A stretch of DNA of 64,000 bases from Cardinalis cardinalis (Eukaryota; Chordata; Aves; Passeriformes; Cardinalidae): the NCBI GenBank assembly GCA_014549065.1, contig JACDOX010000154.1, positions 888,032 through 952,031 on the forward strand. The letters run 5' to 3'. Position numbers and translations under genes: made by a program. The notes beneath the pieces were generated by a model. It worked only from the letters and a program-made list of their open reading frames with translations. It ran no database searches and was not told where the DNA came from. Of the stretch, positions 49,761 to 62,713 are shown in pieces. The number at the start of each line of letters is the position of its first letter. Position 1 is the stretch's first letter.

Positions 49761-50399
49761 CTTCTTCCCATCAATAGTGTAGAGCTTCTTCACCGGGAAC
49801 TGCAGGATCTCCGTGATCTCATCCAGGAGCGTTTTGAAACTCCGGGCATTTCTGCGGTTCAGGATGATGGAGCGCCGAAATCCACTTTCCCCATTCTTAA
49901 CCAGAGTGATTTTCTTGGGTATTCTGGGACCATGATGAGTGAAAGATGTGGAATAATCTTCCAGCTTGCCCTCCTGAGCCGCTCTCCTCATGGTGCTGGA
50001 GGGNCGACTGTTCCGTGGCGGGGCCGGCCTGTGTGCCCCGGAGGTGATGCTGATGGGCTTCACGTACTTCTTGTCAGAGCACAGGTAGCACCCTCCATCC
50101 TCCAGCTGGTCCAGCTCACTGATGCANTGTATTCCTCGTGGGGTGGTGATGGTCCGGACCCCGAAGGGCAGCGGGACCCGATGGGAGAGGTCGTCCATGA
50201 GCGCGTTGAAGCTCTTGAAGCTCCGCTGGTTGATGGCCATCTTGACTCCTGCAAACTGAGGGTCTCCACTCTTGAAGAAGGTTATTTTTTTGGCTGGAGG
50301 GACCTTGGTGAGGGTGCTGGCCCGAGCCACGGAGGGGAGGGGTGGCTCATAGTTGTAGGAGCTGGTGGTTGACAGGTAGTCAGCAGGCACCTGAGTCAT
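49761..50399 (-). CDS. RP1L1: RP1L1 first coding exon (exon 2): start codon, DCX1 and most of DCX2
   Basis: This exon encodes residues 1-213 of retinitis pigmentosa 1-like 1, a microtubule-associated protein of the photoreceptor axoneme. The doublecortin (DCX) domain 1 spans about residues 37-117, with the core KKITFFKSGDPQFAGV and the ending LEDGGCYLCSDKK. DCX2 begins near residue 162 (KKITLVKNGE) and runs into the next exon. The start is the ATG at 50399-50397. It lies 19 nt after an AG acceptor (50420-50419) that follows a long pyrimidine tract, so the upstream exon is non-coding, as in mammals. The exon ends after Lys213 at a GTAAAT donor (49760-49755), phase 0. An N at 50127 makes residue 91 ambiguous. 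The identification rests on by-eye alignment to vertebrate RP1L1 remembered from the literature. RP1 is the close paralogue, but the later exons exclude it. Confidence 0.96.
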
Positions 50400-50418
50400 C
50401 CCTCTTGCTTAAAGGTAA
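50400..50418 (-). other. RP1L1: RP1L1 5' UTR portion of exon 2
   Basis: Nineteen nucleotides lie between the exon-2 acceptor (AG at 50420-50419, after a run of T, C and a few G) and the ATG at 50399. The bases just before the ATG end in GAGGG, a moderate Kozak context with G at -3. The rest of the 5' UTR must come from an upstream exon at higher coordinates, which I could not place with confidence. Confidence 0.75.
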
Positions 50419-53400
50419 CTACAAAGAGAAGGAAAAAAACAGAGTGGGGTTTGTTTGAGTTAGGAAGGATCAGGGCCTGACTGCTGTGGGAGCAAGGTTT
50501 GTGCTCCTCACAACAGCTCCATCATGAGCTGATTGTACCAAGGGCTCTTAGGAATTCATGGATCAGGCANGTACAGGGAAGCATAGCAGGAAGAGCATCC
50601 ATAACCCTGCTCCTCACAGTCCAACCCTCCTGGTCCTGCAGATTCCAGTGGGAATCCAGTCAGTGTCAGTCACTGCCGAAGCACAAAAAGCATGAGTCAG
50701 ACCCCAAGCAAAACCCACAAAAAGTGCATTGTTGTCCTTTGGAGTTTTGTGTCTTCCTTGCTTATATTTTTGAGGTTTTCTCTGAAATTATCAGAGGCAG
50801 TGATTACTTTGAATTTATTTTCATAAGCACAGCACTGAGATTCTCATGTAACCCCTTAACCCCATGGACTGGAGCATAACAAAAANCAAAACAAAGCTGA
50901 ATTTCTTCATGTTGTGATTATGCTTTGTAGCACACAATCAGTCCTGAGCTCACTGAGGGGCAGAGCAGTCTGGTTTTTGAACAGNCCACGTCATAATGTG
51001 CTGAGTTCTGGATGAAAAATTTCTGGCAGTCTATGCAAACAAATAACAAATAGCACAAGGCATCAAATAGAACTACAAAACTTGGTTCTGCTAAGGGGTG
51101 GGAAAATTGGAGATTGTTTGGGATCATCTGCCCAATTTTTGTTGGAATACTTCACTTGAAAGGTAAACTAATAAACTAATTTTGGTGTTTCAGTCTGGTG
51201 GTTGCATGCCACATTTTGAACACAAGTGGTTTTAATGTCACTGTCCTGATGAAGACAAAACTCCTAATTACTTGCNCTTGTTAAATTCATTGCCATGGAA
51301 GCTAGTTGCTAAAAAATTCATATCTCACACTGATTGAAATTATTATGCCCAAAAAAGAAGACAAATTGATTTTTGACACGAAAAAAATAAAACAATTAAC
51401 ACTATTTTTACAACTGCTAAAATATTGGCTGGAAAGAGCACAATACATTTATTTCATGAATATGAGCAGTGATTCCCCAGTTTACTCTTAGTTAATTACT
51501 CAGACTTCAATGNAGATGCTAAAAATGGCACTTAGATATGTCATCTTCAGGTCATTTTTTTCTGCTCACAGATAGGAAATAATTTGAATTGTTAGTAAGG
51601 AATCAGTAGAATTGCAACTTGCAGAAGGAGGTTCTGGCCACAAACACTGACATTAAATTTAATTTCCAAATTCTGTTCTTACTTGGTATCAGTTTTCTAT
51701 GGTAACTTTCAAAAAATAGGAAAGGAAATTTTTTTAGTGCTCACAAATGAATTAGAAAACAGTAAATGTATTTATAATTGAATAGTTCATTCAGTTTGCT
51801 CCTGGGTACCTCTCTTGCAACAGCTGAATGAAGTTCTAGTTTGAATAATTGTGATAATCACAATTTATTCTTTGGAGAATCAATTTGATGCCCACTGCCA
51901 TTAATGGGAATTTTGTCACTGTNGAAGCACTCAAAAAGCTGTAGATGCTGAATTTCTCTACATTTTAGAACAAAACCATTATATGCTTACCACAGTGCCC
52001 TCAAGTAAAATATTTGTGCATGTTGTACTGTGGCAAATGCTGCAATAAATGGAAGTTTGAGCTCAGCAAGGTGAGAAAAGACATTAGGCATCATTTGAAA
52101 AACCATTATTGTGACAAATCCCTGNTTTTTTTACATCCAGGCACACCCCAAAGATTTCAGTATGATTTATTCTTTCCATGTACACATTTCACCAAGCAAT
52201 TATTCACTTATTTATTTCCCAGTTAAAGGTCAATCCATTACTCCAACTCATCATTTCCAGGGGAAAAAATATCTCATTTCTCTATTTTCCAACAGCTTCC
52301 AGAAAGGTGGGTTCAAATTTTCTCCACAAGCCCCACACTGGGTCTTTCAAACAGTCACAGCATTATTTCCAAACAAAGCCATTATCCAAATTGTAGTCAC
52401 TGGACAAATGGTGATCCACAATATGCTGACTGCATTCCCAGAAATCTAAACTGCTTCCCAAGGATTTNTTGCACGCTTTTCAAGTTTTTAAATCACATTG
52501 TAAGAAGTACAGAAAAAAATTAAATACAGGACAAACCATAACACNCTTTCCTAATACTATTTTTCTTGGGGAATAATTTCATAGGATTGTTTTGGGATGA
52601 CTAATTTAAAGGAATATTATTCCTTGAGTTTTGGGTGATAGAGCTGATACCTACCCCAACCTAGAGGGTCTGTCAGATCTGCTCTCACAAAGCTAAATAT
52701 CCACCAAAAAAAAAAGAAAATGTAAACAGTTCCCATACAGAGGAGTTTAATATTATCCATTTGAAGGGTCAGAGTTGGAAGAGAATGCTACTGTTAATCT
52801 GCAAAGGAAAATGCTCATCTCACCCAAATACATCTTTTTAGAGAAAGAAGAAAACTCTCAATCCATATGCTTGTACTTACATTGAAATACTTCATCCCTG
52901 TGGCTCAAGATGACTTTTTCTTACTGAATATCCAAGGGATTAAAAANAAAATCTACCAAATAATAATAATTTAGAAAAGAAACACATCCAACCAGCCACC
53001 TGCAGGATCAAATACACTGGAAAAGGCAGGGGAAAATGTTAACAGGTTACCTGCTGTCAATCAAACTGGCCTCAAAATGACTGACCACAGCTTGGAGGGT
53101 TAAGCAGGGCTGTGTTGCTAAGGATAGAAAGAAAAGCTACCTAAGCTGCTGGAGAAGGCTCTCAAATCCACTGGGGCTTTAGCCACAGTTTGTCCAATCC
53201 CTCTTTTCCTTGTGGCCGTGTAACTCCAGCATAAATCTGACTCTGTTGTGAAATCACACCAGTACAAATGGAAATGCAATCCCTCTCTTAAATAAAGGCC
53301 TGCAGAGACCTGGAAAACTTTCCTGATCCTACCCACTCATTAAAATGCTTTGGAATCTTATTTCTCTTTTGGACTCCAGGGAAATCAGTNGGACTGGAGT

Positions 53401-53807
53401 AAGGATGATGGCTCTGAGGGATTTTGTGTGGATCTGTCACTTCTCACTTGGCTGATAGCCCCTCACTCAGGACAGAGATGGGTGAGATCCATAACAACTT
53501 TTTCAGGGAATATTAACAGGAAAGTCTGGAGAGCCCCAAACCCAAAATTTTCAAATTCATGGCAGATGCAAAGTCACAGTTTCAGAATGATGCTCAGCAG
53601 CTGGATCACTGAGATTTGAGCATGAAATACAGTCAGACAAGCACATGAATGACAAATAATGGGAAATAACTTGTTCTGTCATAATTCACCTGTGAGAGCC
53701 TCCCTGTTTTATCTCTCAGTTCCTACTTGCTAAAAAAGACACGTGAAAACAACAACAAAAAATCAGTTGGATTTAGGTGCAAAATCAGTGAGAAATCTCA
53801 CTCCTGC

Positions 53808-53890
53808 ATGGGCTGGAATTCTTGAAGATTGGACCTGGTGATCTTGGAGGTCTTTTCCAACCTTTGTGGCTGTGATTCTGTGATTCCACT
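53808..53890 (+). mobile_element. CR1 LINE 3' fragment, short
   Basis: GACCTGGTGATCTTGGAGGT, CTTTTCCAACCTTTGTGG and the octamer end GTGATTCTGTGATTCC. Confidence 0.8.
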
Positions 53891-54477
53891 GCTTACACAG
53901 CCTGTGCACCTCTCTCACTTCCCAGCACTGAGCACATTCTTTTGTAGGAACAAATTACATGCAGAGAGATCAGGGTCATAGAGGGCTTCTATTACAAGGG
54001 CAGGGATTTGGGGATCCTGCAAGAATAAATCCAGCAAGGTTTACATCTCAGATCCTTAACAGGAATCTTCTAAATGTAATGTGAGTGTAGGAGGTATTAC
54101 AGTCCTCTTTGTACTGCTTTCCCAGCTGTGGATACACCTCTGAGGGTCCAGAGGCCCTTCCTGTGGGATCCTTCACCCAGAAGACAAAGGTCATCTCTTT
54201 GTAGNCTTGCATTGGGTATAAGAGGTCACAGCTCTACAGGAAAATTTGTAGGAGTCCATCCATGAGAAGGGCTGAACCCCTCATGGAAGCCTTTCTACAC
54301 ACTCAGGGCTGTGCCAGGGAGCTGGTCCCTGTTTTTTTCAATTTCCCTTCACAGTTTGAAATGAAATCTCAAGAAGACTAAAGTATAACAGGCAGGGAAG
54401 TCCTGGACTTCTCAATCTTTCAACCCTCCGTTATTGGAATTCACACAGAGGAAGCTGTGTGACCCCTTAGCCAAAAC

Positions 54478-54800
54478 CTAATGGAATGGTTTGGGTTGGA
54501 AGGGGCATTAAAGATCCTCTCATTCCACCCCCTGCCATGGACAGAGACATCTTCCACTCTCCAAGGTTGTTCCAGCCTGGCCTTGGACACTTCCAGGGAT
54601 CCAGGAGCAGCCACAGCTTCTCTGGGCACCNTGTGCCAGGACGTCCNCACCCTCACAGTCAAAAATTCCTGTCCAATATCCCACCTAACCCTGCCCTGGC
54701 AGTGGGATGCCATTCCCCGTGTCCTGTCCCTCCTGTNCCTTGTCCAAAGTCCCTCTCCACTCTCCTGGAGGGCCTCTTCACTTGCAGCATTAACATCTGC
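54478..54800 (-). mobile_element. CR1 LINE 3' fragment, about 320 bp
   Basis: A reverse tail with ATGGAATGGTTTGGGTTGGA, CCCCTGCCATGGACAGAGAC and GTCCAAAGTCCCTCTCC. A 7-base deletion or so shortens the GTTGCTCCAAGC block. Confidence 0.9.
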
Positions 54801-56114
54801 TCACATCAGCCTTCACCTTCTGTCCCTTGCACTGCTCTTATCTTGGAAAGCTTTTTTCCTCCTTCTCTCTGCTGGGGATGCAGAAGAAGTAGAGGAATCC
54901 AGGAGTCACCCAGAAGGTGCCTGAGGCAAGGCAGGAGAGCTGTCAGGGAATGTGACTCCATGAACTGAGCACCACCGTTCAGGACCTTTATGAGGAGCTT
55001 CCAGACTTGACTTAAATACTTTAAATTATCAAGAATCCACTCCATCCAGCAGTGACAGCNCATTAATCTCACTTAATACCAAAATCTGTGTCTTTCCTCT
55101 CACCNGAACAGTCCAAGGGTCAATTTTTTATGACCTTTTTTTGATTCATCAGGGTGCAGAATTTTGCTGCAAATTTCTCTTCCCATACAAGCTNTTGCAG
55201 CTTCTACTTCTGCAAAGTCATTTCTTTCAGACAAAAGAAAAATGTACAGACCACCACTAACATTTGGAATGCAGCTGGTTGAAAATTCCAGGTTTTTCTT
55301 CAGGGGAAATCATAAACAAAATGATTTCATGTGGAATTTTTNCCAGAGCAGGTGAGAGCTTCTAGCTAGGAAGATGAAACAGTTTGAAGATTTAACCATG
55401 CTTTTTTCTAAAGAAAGCTCTTTTCAATTTGCTCCATGTTCTTTTTGATGAAGAAAAATATTTTTTATATATCAAAGGGATCTTAATTAACAAGGAGTAT
55501 TTATGGTCTGACCAAGACAAAGTAATGTATGGAAAATTACAAACTTTGAGAAATTTGATTCATAAAAAGATAAAAGCATTGAATTGGGAAGCAGATTACC
55601 CATTTCCCTATGAATATTTAATAATTATCTGAAAAAAAAGGAGATCAAAATGGATAGAATGTATGTTTTCTCCTCAATTAATTTGTTACTTAAATTACTT
55701 GGAAAGGGTTATCAAAAGGGCCTTAAAAGTTTTTCATTGTTTGGGAAGGAGATTTCTGATAGCTAACGTGTCACTCTATTCCATGGATGGANGAGCCTAA
55801 ACCATTCCTCACTTTTCCTCACCCAGGTCCTTGTCAGAGCTTGCCCTAAACCCATGGAAAATCACCTCCAGATAGGAACAGTGTTGGAGATNTCAGGGAT
55901 TGACATCATTCCTTAAACCTCACTGCTGGATCAGAAAGGAAGCTGGAGACGCAAACTCTGTCTTCTGNGCCAAAAAACTTCTTAATTTGACAGCACCTAC
56001 AGGTAGAACATTTTCATCAACTATTTCTTAGCAGGGTTTGGATTCATTGCATCTAAAATGATAAATTTATTTTCCTTCTCTTCTGGGATTTTGTTAGGAA
56101 TTTGCAGGGTAGAT

Positions 56115-56260
56115 GGACGGGTGAAGGCTCCATCTCTGGAAACATTCATGGACAGGTTGGATGGAGCTCCGAACAACCTGGTCTGGTGGAAGGTTCCGTG
56201 CCCATGGCAGAGGGGTGGAATTAAGTGGTCTTTAAGGTCCCATCNATGATTCTAGGAGTG
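56115..56260 (+). mobile_element. CR1 LINE 3' fragment
   Basis: A forward tail: AACAACCTGGTCTGGTGGAA, GCCCATGGCAGAGGGGTGGA and GGTCTTTAAGGTCCCATC. Confidence 0.85.
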
Positions 56261-57364
56261 CATGATGTGGCTAGAGATAAGAGCACTGGAACAGTTGAAC
56301 ATGGAGAAGGACTTGGGAACATCCACATCCTTGTCTATAGTTCCCTAGGGCATGGTGNAGGTTTGGGATAGAGACTCTTCCCAGAAGAGCAAAGCATTAA
56401 GACATGGCAGACACAAGNGGCAGCAGGAAAAAGGTGATTTTGATAGCAGAAAGAAATAAATTATGGTGATGATCAGAGACTGGGGCCTCAGAGGTAGAGC
56501 CAAATCTGAGGATACTCAAAACTCATCGGATCTACTGAGACTGGGAGTGTAGAACCTCCGAAATCTCTTCCAGTCCAATTTATCCTGTGATTTAGCAAAG
56601 GCAAGGTGGCTTCTACAAAGGTTGCCTGCACTGGGTCAGGCTNCTGTGGCAGTTGGGATCCACCTAAATGCCAGTTTAATGTGATCCATCCTTTACTGCC
56701 CCCTGAACTGTTCTGTGATCTGATGGAATATTCCGCCTCAAATTTCTTTAACATTATTCACTCTTCCCTTTTGTGATCACTGGATTTCCTTCTAAAAATT
56801 CAAATATACATTTACCCATGTGACTTTTTTATTGTTCTGGGTTTTGGTGAGGGGCAGGGGGGAATTGGTGTAATTTTTTAACAGGGTAGGTAGGGGTTTT
56901 TATTAGTTTGGGGTTTTTTTTAAGAATGTACTTATTTTTCTTTACTTGGGTCCATATCNTTTTGAAACAAGACAAACCTCAAAGCACAGCAATCCAAGTT
57001 GCATTTCCAAGTGCAACCTCCAATGCAAAAGATTACAGTGCACTTAACCCAGGTAACAAAGAAGCCCAGCCTTCTGGAGGATAAGAATTAGTCTCAGGGA
57101 TCAGATTCATCTACAGAAAATCTCNCTGCTGTTCTAGATGTATTATCTAGTTCATTTTCCAGCCATCAGCAACAGGTGAAAAGAACAAAATCTGAATTTG
57201 TTGAAAAATCAGGGTGTTTTNCCCAATGTTCCTTATTTTTAAAGCTTTAATTCTGTAACAAGGTCTCTACAGTTGATGCCTAATTTTCCATGGGTTTAAA
57301 TCATGAAACTGAGTGCCTTCAACATTCAATAAAATACAAGAGTTGAGAAACTTTGGAGATTGGG

Positions 57365-57415
57365 TTTTGGAACTAGCTGGTGTTTCCCTTCCAACCCAAA
57401 CCATTCTGTGGTTAT
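57365..57415 (+). mobile_element. CR1 LINE 3' end, very short
   Basis: TTGGAACTAGCTGG, then CCCTTCCAACCCAAACCATT and CTGTGG. Only the last 50 bases remain. Confidence 0.72.
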
Positions 57416-57694
57416 TCCTTTGGCAAGAGAAGCCTTCACTGTGCAAATAAAAGGTGCATAAATGAAGCTGAGGACCAAACTCCTGCTATCAGTTCAGGGA
57501 ATAGGGACTGAGCCCTAAAGGTCTGGTTCCAGGATCAGAACCTCAGACAGGACAGACCTTACCTAGACTGGCTCTAAACCACTTCAAACTGGCTGAAACT
57601 CCTCAGTGGTGAGTTTTGCTGCCTGCTTAGGCTGCCTGTGGGAATAATGGAGTAACCACCCCTCAAAATGTTCAGGAGACACAAAGATGTGTGG

Positions 57695-57785
57695 GGCCAT
57701 GGGTTAGTGACAGTGCTGGGTTAAGGGTTGGACTTGGTGGTCTTTATAGGGCTTTTCCAGCCTCAAAAACTCTGTGATTTTTGGT
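57695..57785 (+). mobile_element. CR1 LINE 3' fragment, third subfamily
   Basis: AGTGACAGTGCTGGGTTAAG, then TTGGACTTGGTGGTCTTTAT and AACTCTGTGATTT. Confidence 0.8.
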
Positions 57786-58102
57786 GAGCAGGGACAGGAA
57801 CACTGTGATTCCTCTTTGTTACCCCTTCCTACACATCGTGNTGTCCCCATCTCAGAGTCCCTCTGTTCAATCATGCTGTGACATCTCTCCCAGGATGCTG
57901 ATAAGCACAGACCACTGTGAGATCAAAACACCCTCCCATCAAATGGAGACGTAACGGAGAGAACTGTTTTCTTTTCCTGAAGAAATGTAGGATTTATCTT
58001 TCCTAAAATGAAAATGAGGATTTAGTAAAATAGAGGCAGACAGGCCAGTTCTGCCACTTGCTGTTCAACACCCACCTGTGGTCTATTGAAACAACAACCC
58101 TC

Positions 58103-58275
58103 AGTCATAGAATGGTTGAACTGGAAAAGACCTCCAAGACCAAAAAGTCCAACCTGCGACTGATCCCCACCTTGTCACCCAGCCCAGAGCACTGAGTGCC
58201 ACATCCAGTCATTCCTTGGANACCTCCAGGAACTGGGACTCCAACACCTCCCTGGGCAGCCCNTTTGGCTGGTCA
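58103..58275 (-). mobile_element. CR1 LINE 3' fragment, third subfamily
   Basis: A reverse tail: TCATAGAATGGTTGAACTGG, CAGAGCACTGAGTGCCACAT and CAACACCTCCCTGGGCAGCC. Confidence 0.86.
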
Positions 58276-58587
58276 CAGCCCCAGGGACAGGATCTGACAG
58301 CAACAGCCACATCTGGATGTTTCAGAGTCTTCATTATTTAGCTCCAGCAACAGGGCAGAAATACCTCTAGGACTGGGAACAAAGCTTTTGTTTCAGAGGG
58401 TGTTTCTAGTGCTGATCCAGGCATTTCCCAGTAATATTGTTATAGGTAGTCAGTNATTTCTGGCAATATTGGGGAAAATAACTTTGTATTTCCTTCTGAG
58501 GTGGAGTTTGATGTCCAACTTGCTCTGCATGTTTGTAGCAGGAAATTGATAAACAGAGGTNCTATTTCTCTTCTCTAATAACGAGGG

Positions 58588-58830
58588 ATAGGACCTGGGG
58601 GAATGGTTGGAGCTGTGTCAGGAGGAAGTTTAGGCTGGATATCAGGAAAATGTTCTTCCCCAGGAGAGTGTTGGGCACTAGAACAGCCCCAAGGCTGCCN
58701 GAGCTCCAGGAGCATTTGGACAAAACTCTCAGGCACAGGATGGCATTGTTGAGGTGTCCTGGGNAGGGCCAGGAGTTGGATCAATGATCTTTGTGGTTCC
58801 CTTCCATCACAGGAGATTCTCTTATTCCTG
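58588..58830 (+). mobile_element. CR1 LINE 3' fragment, second subfamily
   Basis: A forward tail: GGCTGGATATCAGGAAAATG, GAGCTCCAGGAGCATTTGGA and GGCCAGGAGTTGGATCAATG. Confidence 0.87.
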
Positions 58831-61244
58831 ATTCCACTCATTACATCAGACAGAGGAGAGAGCATGGCAAAACTGGAGCAGCTTGCCCAACTCAAACCTG
58901 AAATTGTACAATTAATTACATGAAAGGAACATGATCCCAAAACCACACATGGATCACAAGGATCAGGAATGGGCCAAGCAGATGTTATAGATCTTTTGGC
59001 TCTCCATGGACGCTGTCTGGTAGGGATATCCCTTAATTACAGCCAGCCAAGGTGGCTCCTGTACCTCCCACCTCTCATCCCAGGGCTGTTTCCAGCTCAG
59101 AGGAGGAAGCTCAGGCACACAAGGAGTTTATAGAGCTGAGATCTCCTAAGCTGGTGAGCTCCTCTGTAACAGGGAATTCCTCTCTGTAACAGAGAATGAT
59201 GGAAGAGGCTGAGAAAGTTCAGCATCCAGGGAAGCAAACCAGGTGATTGGAGTGAGAAGCTGAAGAACCAGGAATATGCACAAAACCCAGGACCTGAGGC
59301 AAGCCCTGCCTAAAAGCTGCCACCCAGAAGCTGATTGCTGAGAGAGTCCCCATGAGCTTTGGAGAGGTTCCAATCTGCAGCTGGGTCTGGCCTGGCAGCT
59401 CAAGGCTGTACATCAGGAGAAGGAACTCACCACGGGTTCCAGAAACTGCAGGGATTGGAAGGTTTTTTTTCCCCAGCGTCCACAAAAAACACTCCAGTCC
59501 TTCCTCAGGAAAATAGGCAACTTTTGAAACACACAGGCACTTTATTGCCCAGACCTCTGGAGTTCAGCATGTGGTTCTCCATATGTCCAACAACCATTTG
59601 CATCCCAGAGTTTCCATCTCCATAAGGCACAAGTCAATTTCCCCTACACCACCATCATTTCCCTATTTTCCATTTCCAATAAGACATTTACCTGAGTTTA
59701 TTAAACCTTTGAATGAAATATTGGCTTTTTTNTCCTCAGTACAGATCTCATTTTTCTGACTATTGTTAACGTTTCCAGGCCCCTTTATATGATTTTTCTT
59801 TCCTTTCTTATACCCTCAGTTCCTTCCAAATGATTATCAATTTCGATTTTTATTAACGTGTCTTTTACATTCTTAAAAAAAGTTATTTTAAAATATATTA
59901 AATCAAATCAGCTTCCTCCTCAATCCTACATATATATCCTTTCTTTCTCAGTTTTTCAATGTGTACTATTGAATCCACGGACAGCATTTATTCAGCCAAC
60001 AATATCTCTTTCTAAAAATGCTTTTAAATAATTTTCCAAGCCAAATCCAGCACTGTGTAAAATCTGATAAACAGTAGAAAGAGTCAAATTTCTCTAGAAT
60101 CATGTGTTTATCTGGCCTTTTGTCTGGAATTCTTCTGCCATACAGCTGTACTCTCCTTTAGGCCTCAACATTTGTTCCATTGCATTAGAAGACACAATTT
60201 CTCACCTGGAGTGACTCCTTTTGGTTTTGAGTAATAGGAAGAAAAAAATTGTCATGGATATTATCCCCGTTTTTCCTCCTTCATTTATCCCAGTTCACAT
60301 CAGCTGCCTTTGGGAAGTGACAGAGTTGGTTTCTCAGTTCATTCTCTAACATCCAGCTTGTCAAGATCAGCAAAGCTGAATTGTGTTCTTTCCATGTTTT
60401 TTTTTTCCAAGGATTCCTCCATTAGTTCGTTACCAATTGCATTTTTTATAGTGACTTCCTTCCTCACTTCAAATCCTGTCCAAATCACTCTCTTATAGTT
60501 TTCTTCTTCAGGAGATTTTTTTAAGGTGTTCAGTGACTCAGCCAGTTTTGAATTATTGTCCTCCTTATTAATTTATTATTAGTCCTGCTTTTTCTGCTAC
60601 TTTTCCTCTACCCCCAAGATTTATNTCCTTCCAGTTCTTACTTATCCTTGATTTCAATTCATGTCAGCAAAACTCTGACCTCTCATGCAGAGTAGCACTG
60701 CTAATACTGGCACCTTGGCCAAAGTCTAAATTTGGTGTTTTCTGCAATATTTGCTTGCCCACACTTTCAGCACAATTAAACTGTTCCTAATCTCCCCCAT
60801 CTATTGAATCCCAGTGCCAGACCCTCTGATCAGATGAGCCAGCAGGAGCTCAGGGGATCCCTTGGGATTGAACACCTGCTCTGCTTGGGCACTGTGCAGG
60901 AGCAGAAGGGACAATGCTTCCNCTCCCCTGCCAGCTGTGGGACAATGGGGGGTATTTCTGACACAAAAACTCCTTCCCAGATGTTTTGGAGAGAATAAAA
61001 TGTCCTGGTGGGGTTGTACAGTCAGGTGGTCCCACAACTGCCCAAACCCTAAACAGGGTCAGGGAGATCCTGTGCAGCCAGGGAACTGGGACAAGGATCA
61101 GCCTGTGCATGCATGGTGTGAGGGAAATAAATCCTACTTGAGGCTGGATGTGGAAGTCTGTAATGACTCCAGCTGAGAATGTCACTCTAGCTCTCCTTCA
61201 GAGCCACCAGAAAGATAGGATGTCCTTCAGGCTATGTTCAACCC

Positions 61245-61695
61245 ATGGAATGGTTTGGGTTGGAAGGGATCTTGAAACTTATCCAGTCCCACTCCCTGCT
61301 ATNGGCAGGGACACCTCCCACTATCCCAGGCTGATCCAAGCCCTGTCCAACCCGGCCTTGGATCCAATTCCAGGGATCCAGAGGCAGCCACGGCTTCTGT
61401 GGGCACCCTGTGCCAGGGCCTCCCCANCCTCACAGCCAANAATTCCTTCCTAATATTTCATCTAACCCTGCTCTCTGGCACTGGGAAGCCATTCCCTGTG
61501 TCCTGCCCCTCCATGNTTTGTCCCAAGTCCCTCTCCAGCTCTCCTGGAGTTCCTTTAGATCCTGGAAGGGGCTCTGAGCTCTCCCTGCATCCTTCTCTTC
61601 TCCAGNTGAACACCCCGAGCTCTCAGCCTGGCTCCACCCCCTGGAGCATCTCCATGGCCTCCTNTGGACTCACTCCAGTAGCTCCACATCCTTAA
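61245..61695 (-). mobile_element. CR1 LINE 3' fragment, about 450 bp (longest)
   Basis: A reverse tail running from TGGTTTGGGTTGGAAGGGAT through GGCTTCTGTGGGCACCCTG and on past CCAGCTCTCCTGGAGTTCCT to the GAGCTCTCAGCCTGGCTCC block, so it extends further 5' than the others. It has no intact ORF. Confidence 0.9.
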
Positions 61696-62319
61696 TCCTT
61701 CACTGGAAGTTTCAAATTAACTCTATCTTAGAACTGTTNTTTCTCTCCACTGTCTGGAAAAGAAGCTCAAGGTGATGAACANAGAAGGTTACAACAAGGT
61801 TGTTTCATCCTTTTTGTCTCGTTCCCTGCGTCCTGGCTCTAAAATATGAGAAATGAGTGCTTGAATGGCTCCTTGCTAANCCTTCAAAGACCATCTTTAA
61901 AATATTTTTTTAAATTGAATTAAAAAGGACTACTGAGAATGAACACCTGAAGTACTGAGAAGGAAAGGGGAAAAGCCCCCCAAAAGCACTGCATTTCCTC
62001 CTGAGCTGACCCTTCAAATAGCATTCTTTTNATATTCTTGGGAGATGAGAAGGTAAAAAAAAAACTTACATTAAATTAAATTAAAAGTTTTGCTTCATCT
62101 TAATTACTCTTTCAAAGCATTAGAAAGAATGCTTGAAAAAGAACAGAAATGCCATATGGAGACATGGTTTGGGGTCTTTAAAAGATTGCACATTTGAACT
62201 TGTGCTTTAAAACCAAAACAGCTAAAAAAGTCACCTCCTGCTCCTCCTCCATGTTAGCTGCAGTTGAGATCCAGCTCTCCTCCATAGCAATGGACACCAT
62301 GNTTTTGNCACTTGTTCTG

Positions 62320-62713
62320 TGNAGCNNTGATATTTTCTGAAAAATCCCTTTGCCAGGTTTTTTCTCCTGAGAAGCTNAGAAGCCTCAGNAACAAAATGTA
62401 AACAATGANTNNCTGCNGCTGTGGAATGCAACAGGTGGATCTGTGATTGGTCTCATGTGGTTGTTTCTAATTAATAGCCAATCACAGTCCAGCTGTCTTG
62501 GGCTGTCTGGTCAGTCACAAGATTTTATTATCATTCCATTCCATTATTTTCCACTCCTTTCCTTGCTAGCCTTCTGATGAAATCCTTTCTTCTATTCTTT
62601 TAGTATAGTTTTAAGATAATCTATATCATAAAATAATAAATCAGCCTTCTGAATCATGGAGTCAACATTCTCATCTCTTCCCTCATCCTGGGACCCCTGT
62701 GAACACCACCAGA
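62320..62713 (+). mobile_element. Solo LTR, endogenous retrovirus, copy 3
   Basis: This is a third copy of the same LTR, about 394 bp, with several Ns in its first 90 bases. A 6-bp direct repeat GTTCTG lies at 62314-62319 and 62714-62719. The 5' end (TGNAGC) is degraded by Ns and the last bases differ from the other copies, so the boundaries are less sure. AATAAA is present at 62635-62640. Confidence 0.78.

Larger units (their letters stand above)
50419..62313. other. RP1L1 intron 1 and/or 5' flank, CR1 pieces only
   Basis: Upstream of the exon-2 acceptor the minus strand must contain intron 1 and, somewhere in or beyond this window, the non-coding exon 1 and promoter. I see AT-rich unique sequence (50.4-53.8 kb and 59.4-60.8 kb) and the CR1 fragments listed. 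Several isolated donor-like sites exist, for example CAG then GTAACC at 53051-53045, but none can be preferred. Confidence 0.5.

Noticed and set aside
25095..50399. Assignment of the gene to the paralogue RP1
   Set aside because: The ITCLASLQLL block, the SSSGVD motif, the CPCDSC cluster and the Glu-rich repeat region are RP1L1 features. RP1 has a different long C-terminal region.
54481..54968. Open frames over CR1 pieces as genes
   Set aside because: They, and those at 13953-14266, 15610-15975, 40294-40751 and 61148-61695, coincide with CR1 3' untranslated tails in either orientation.
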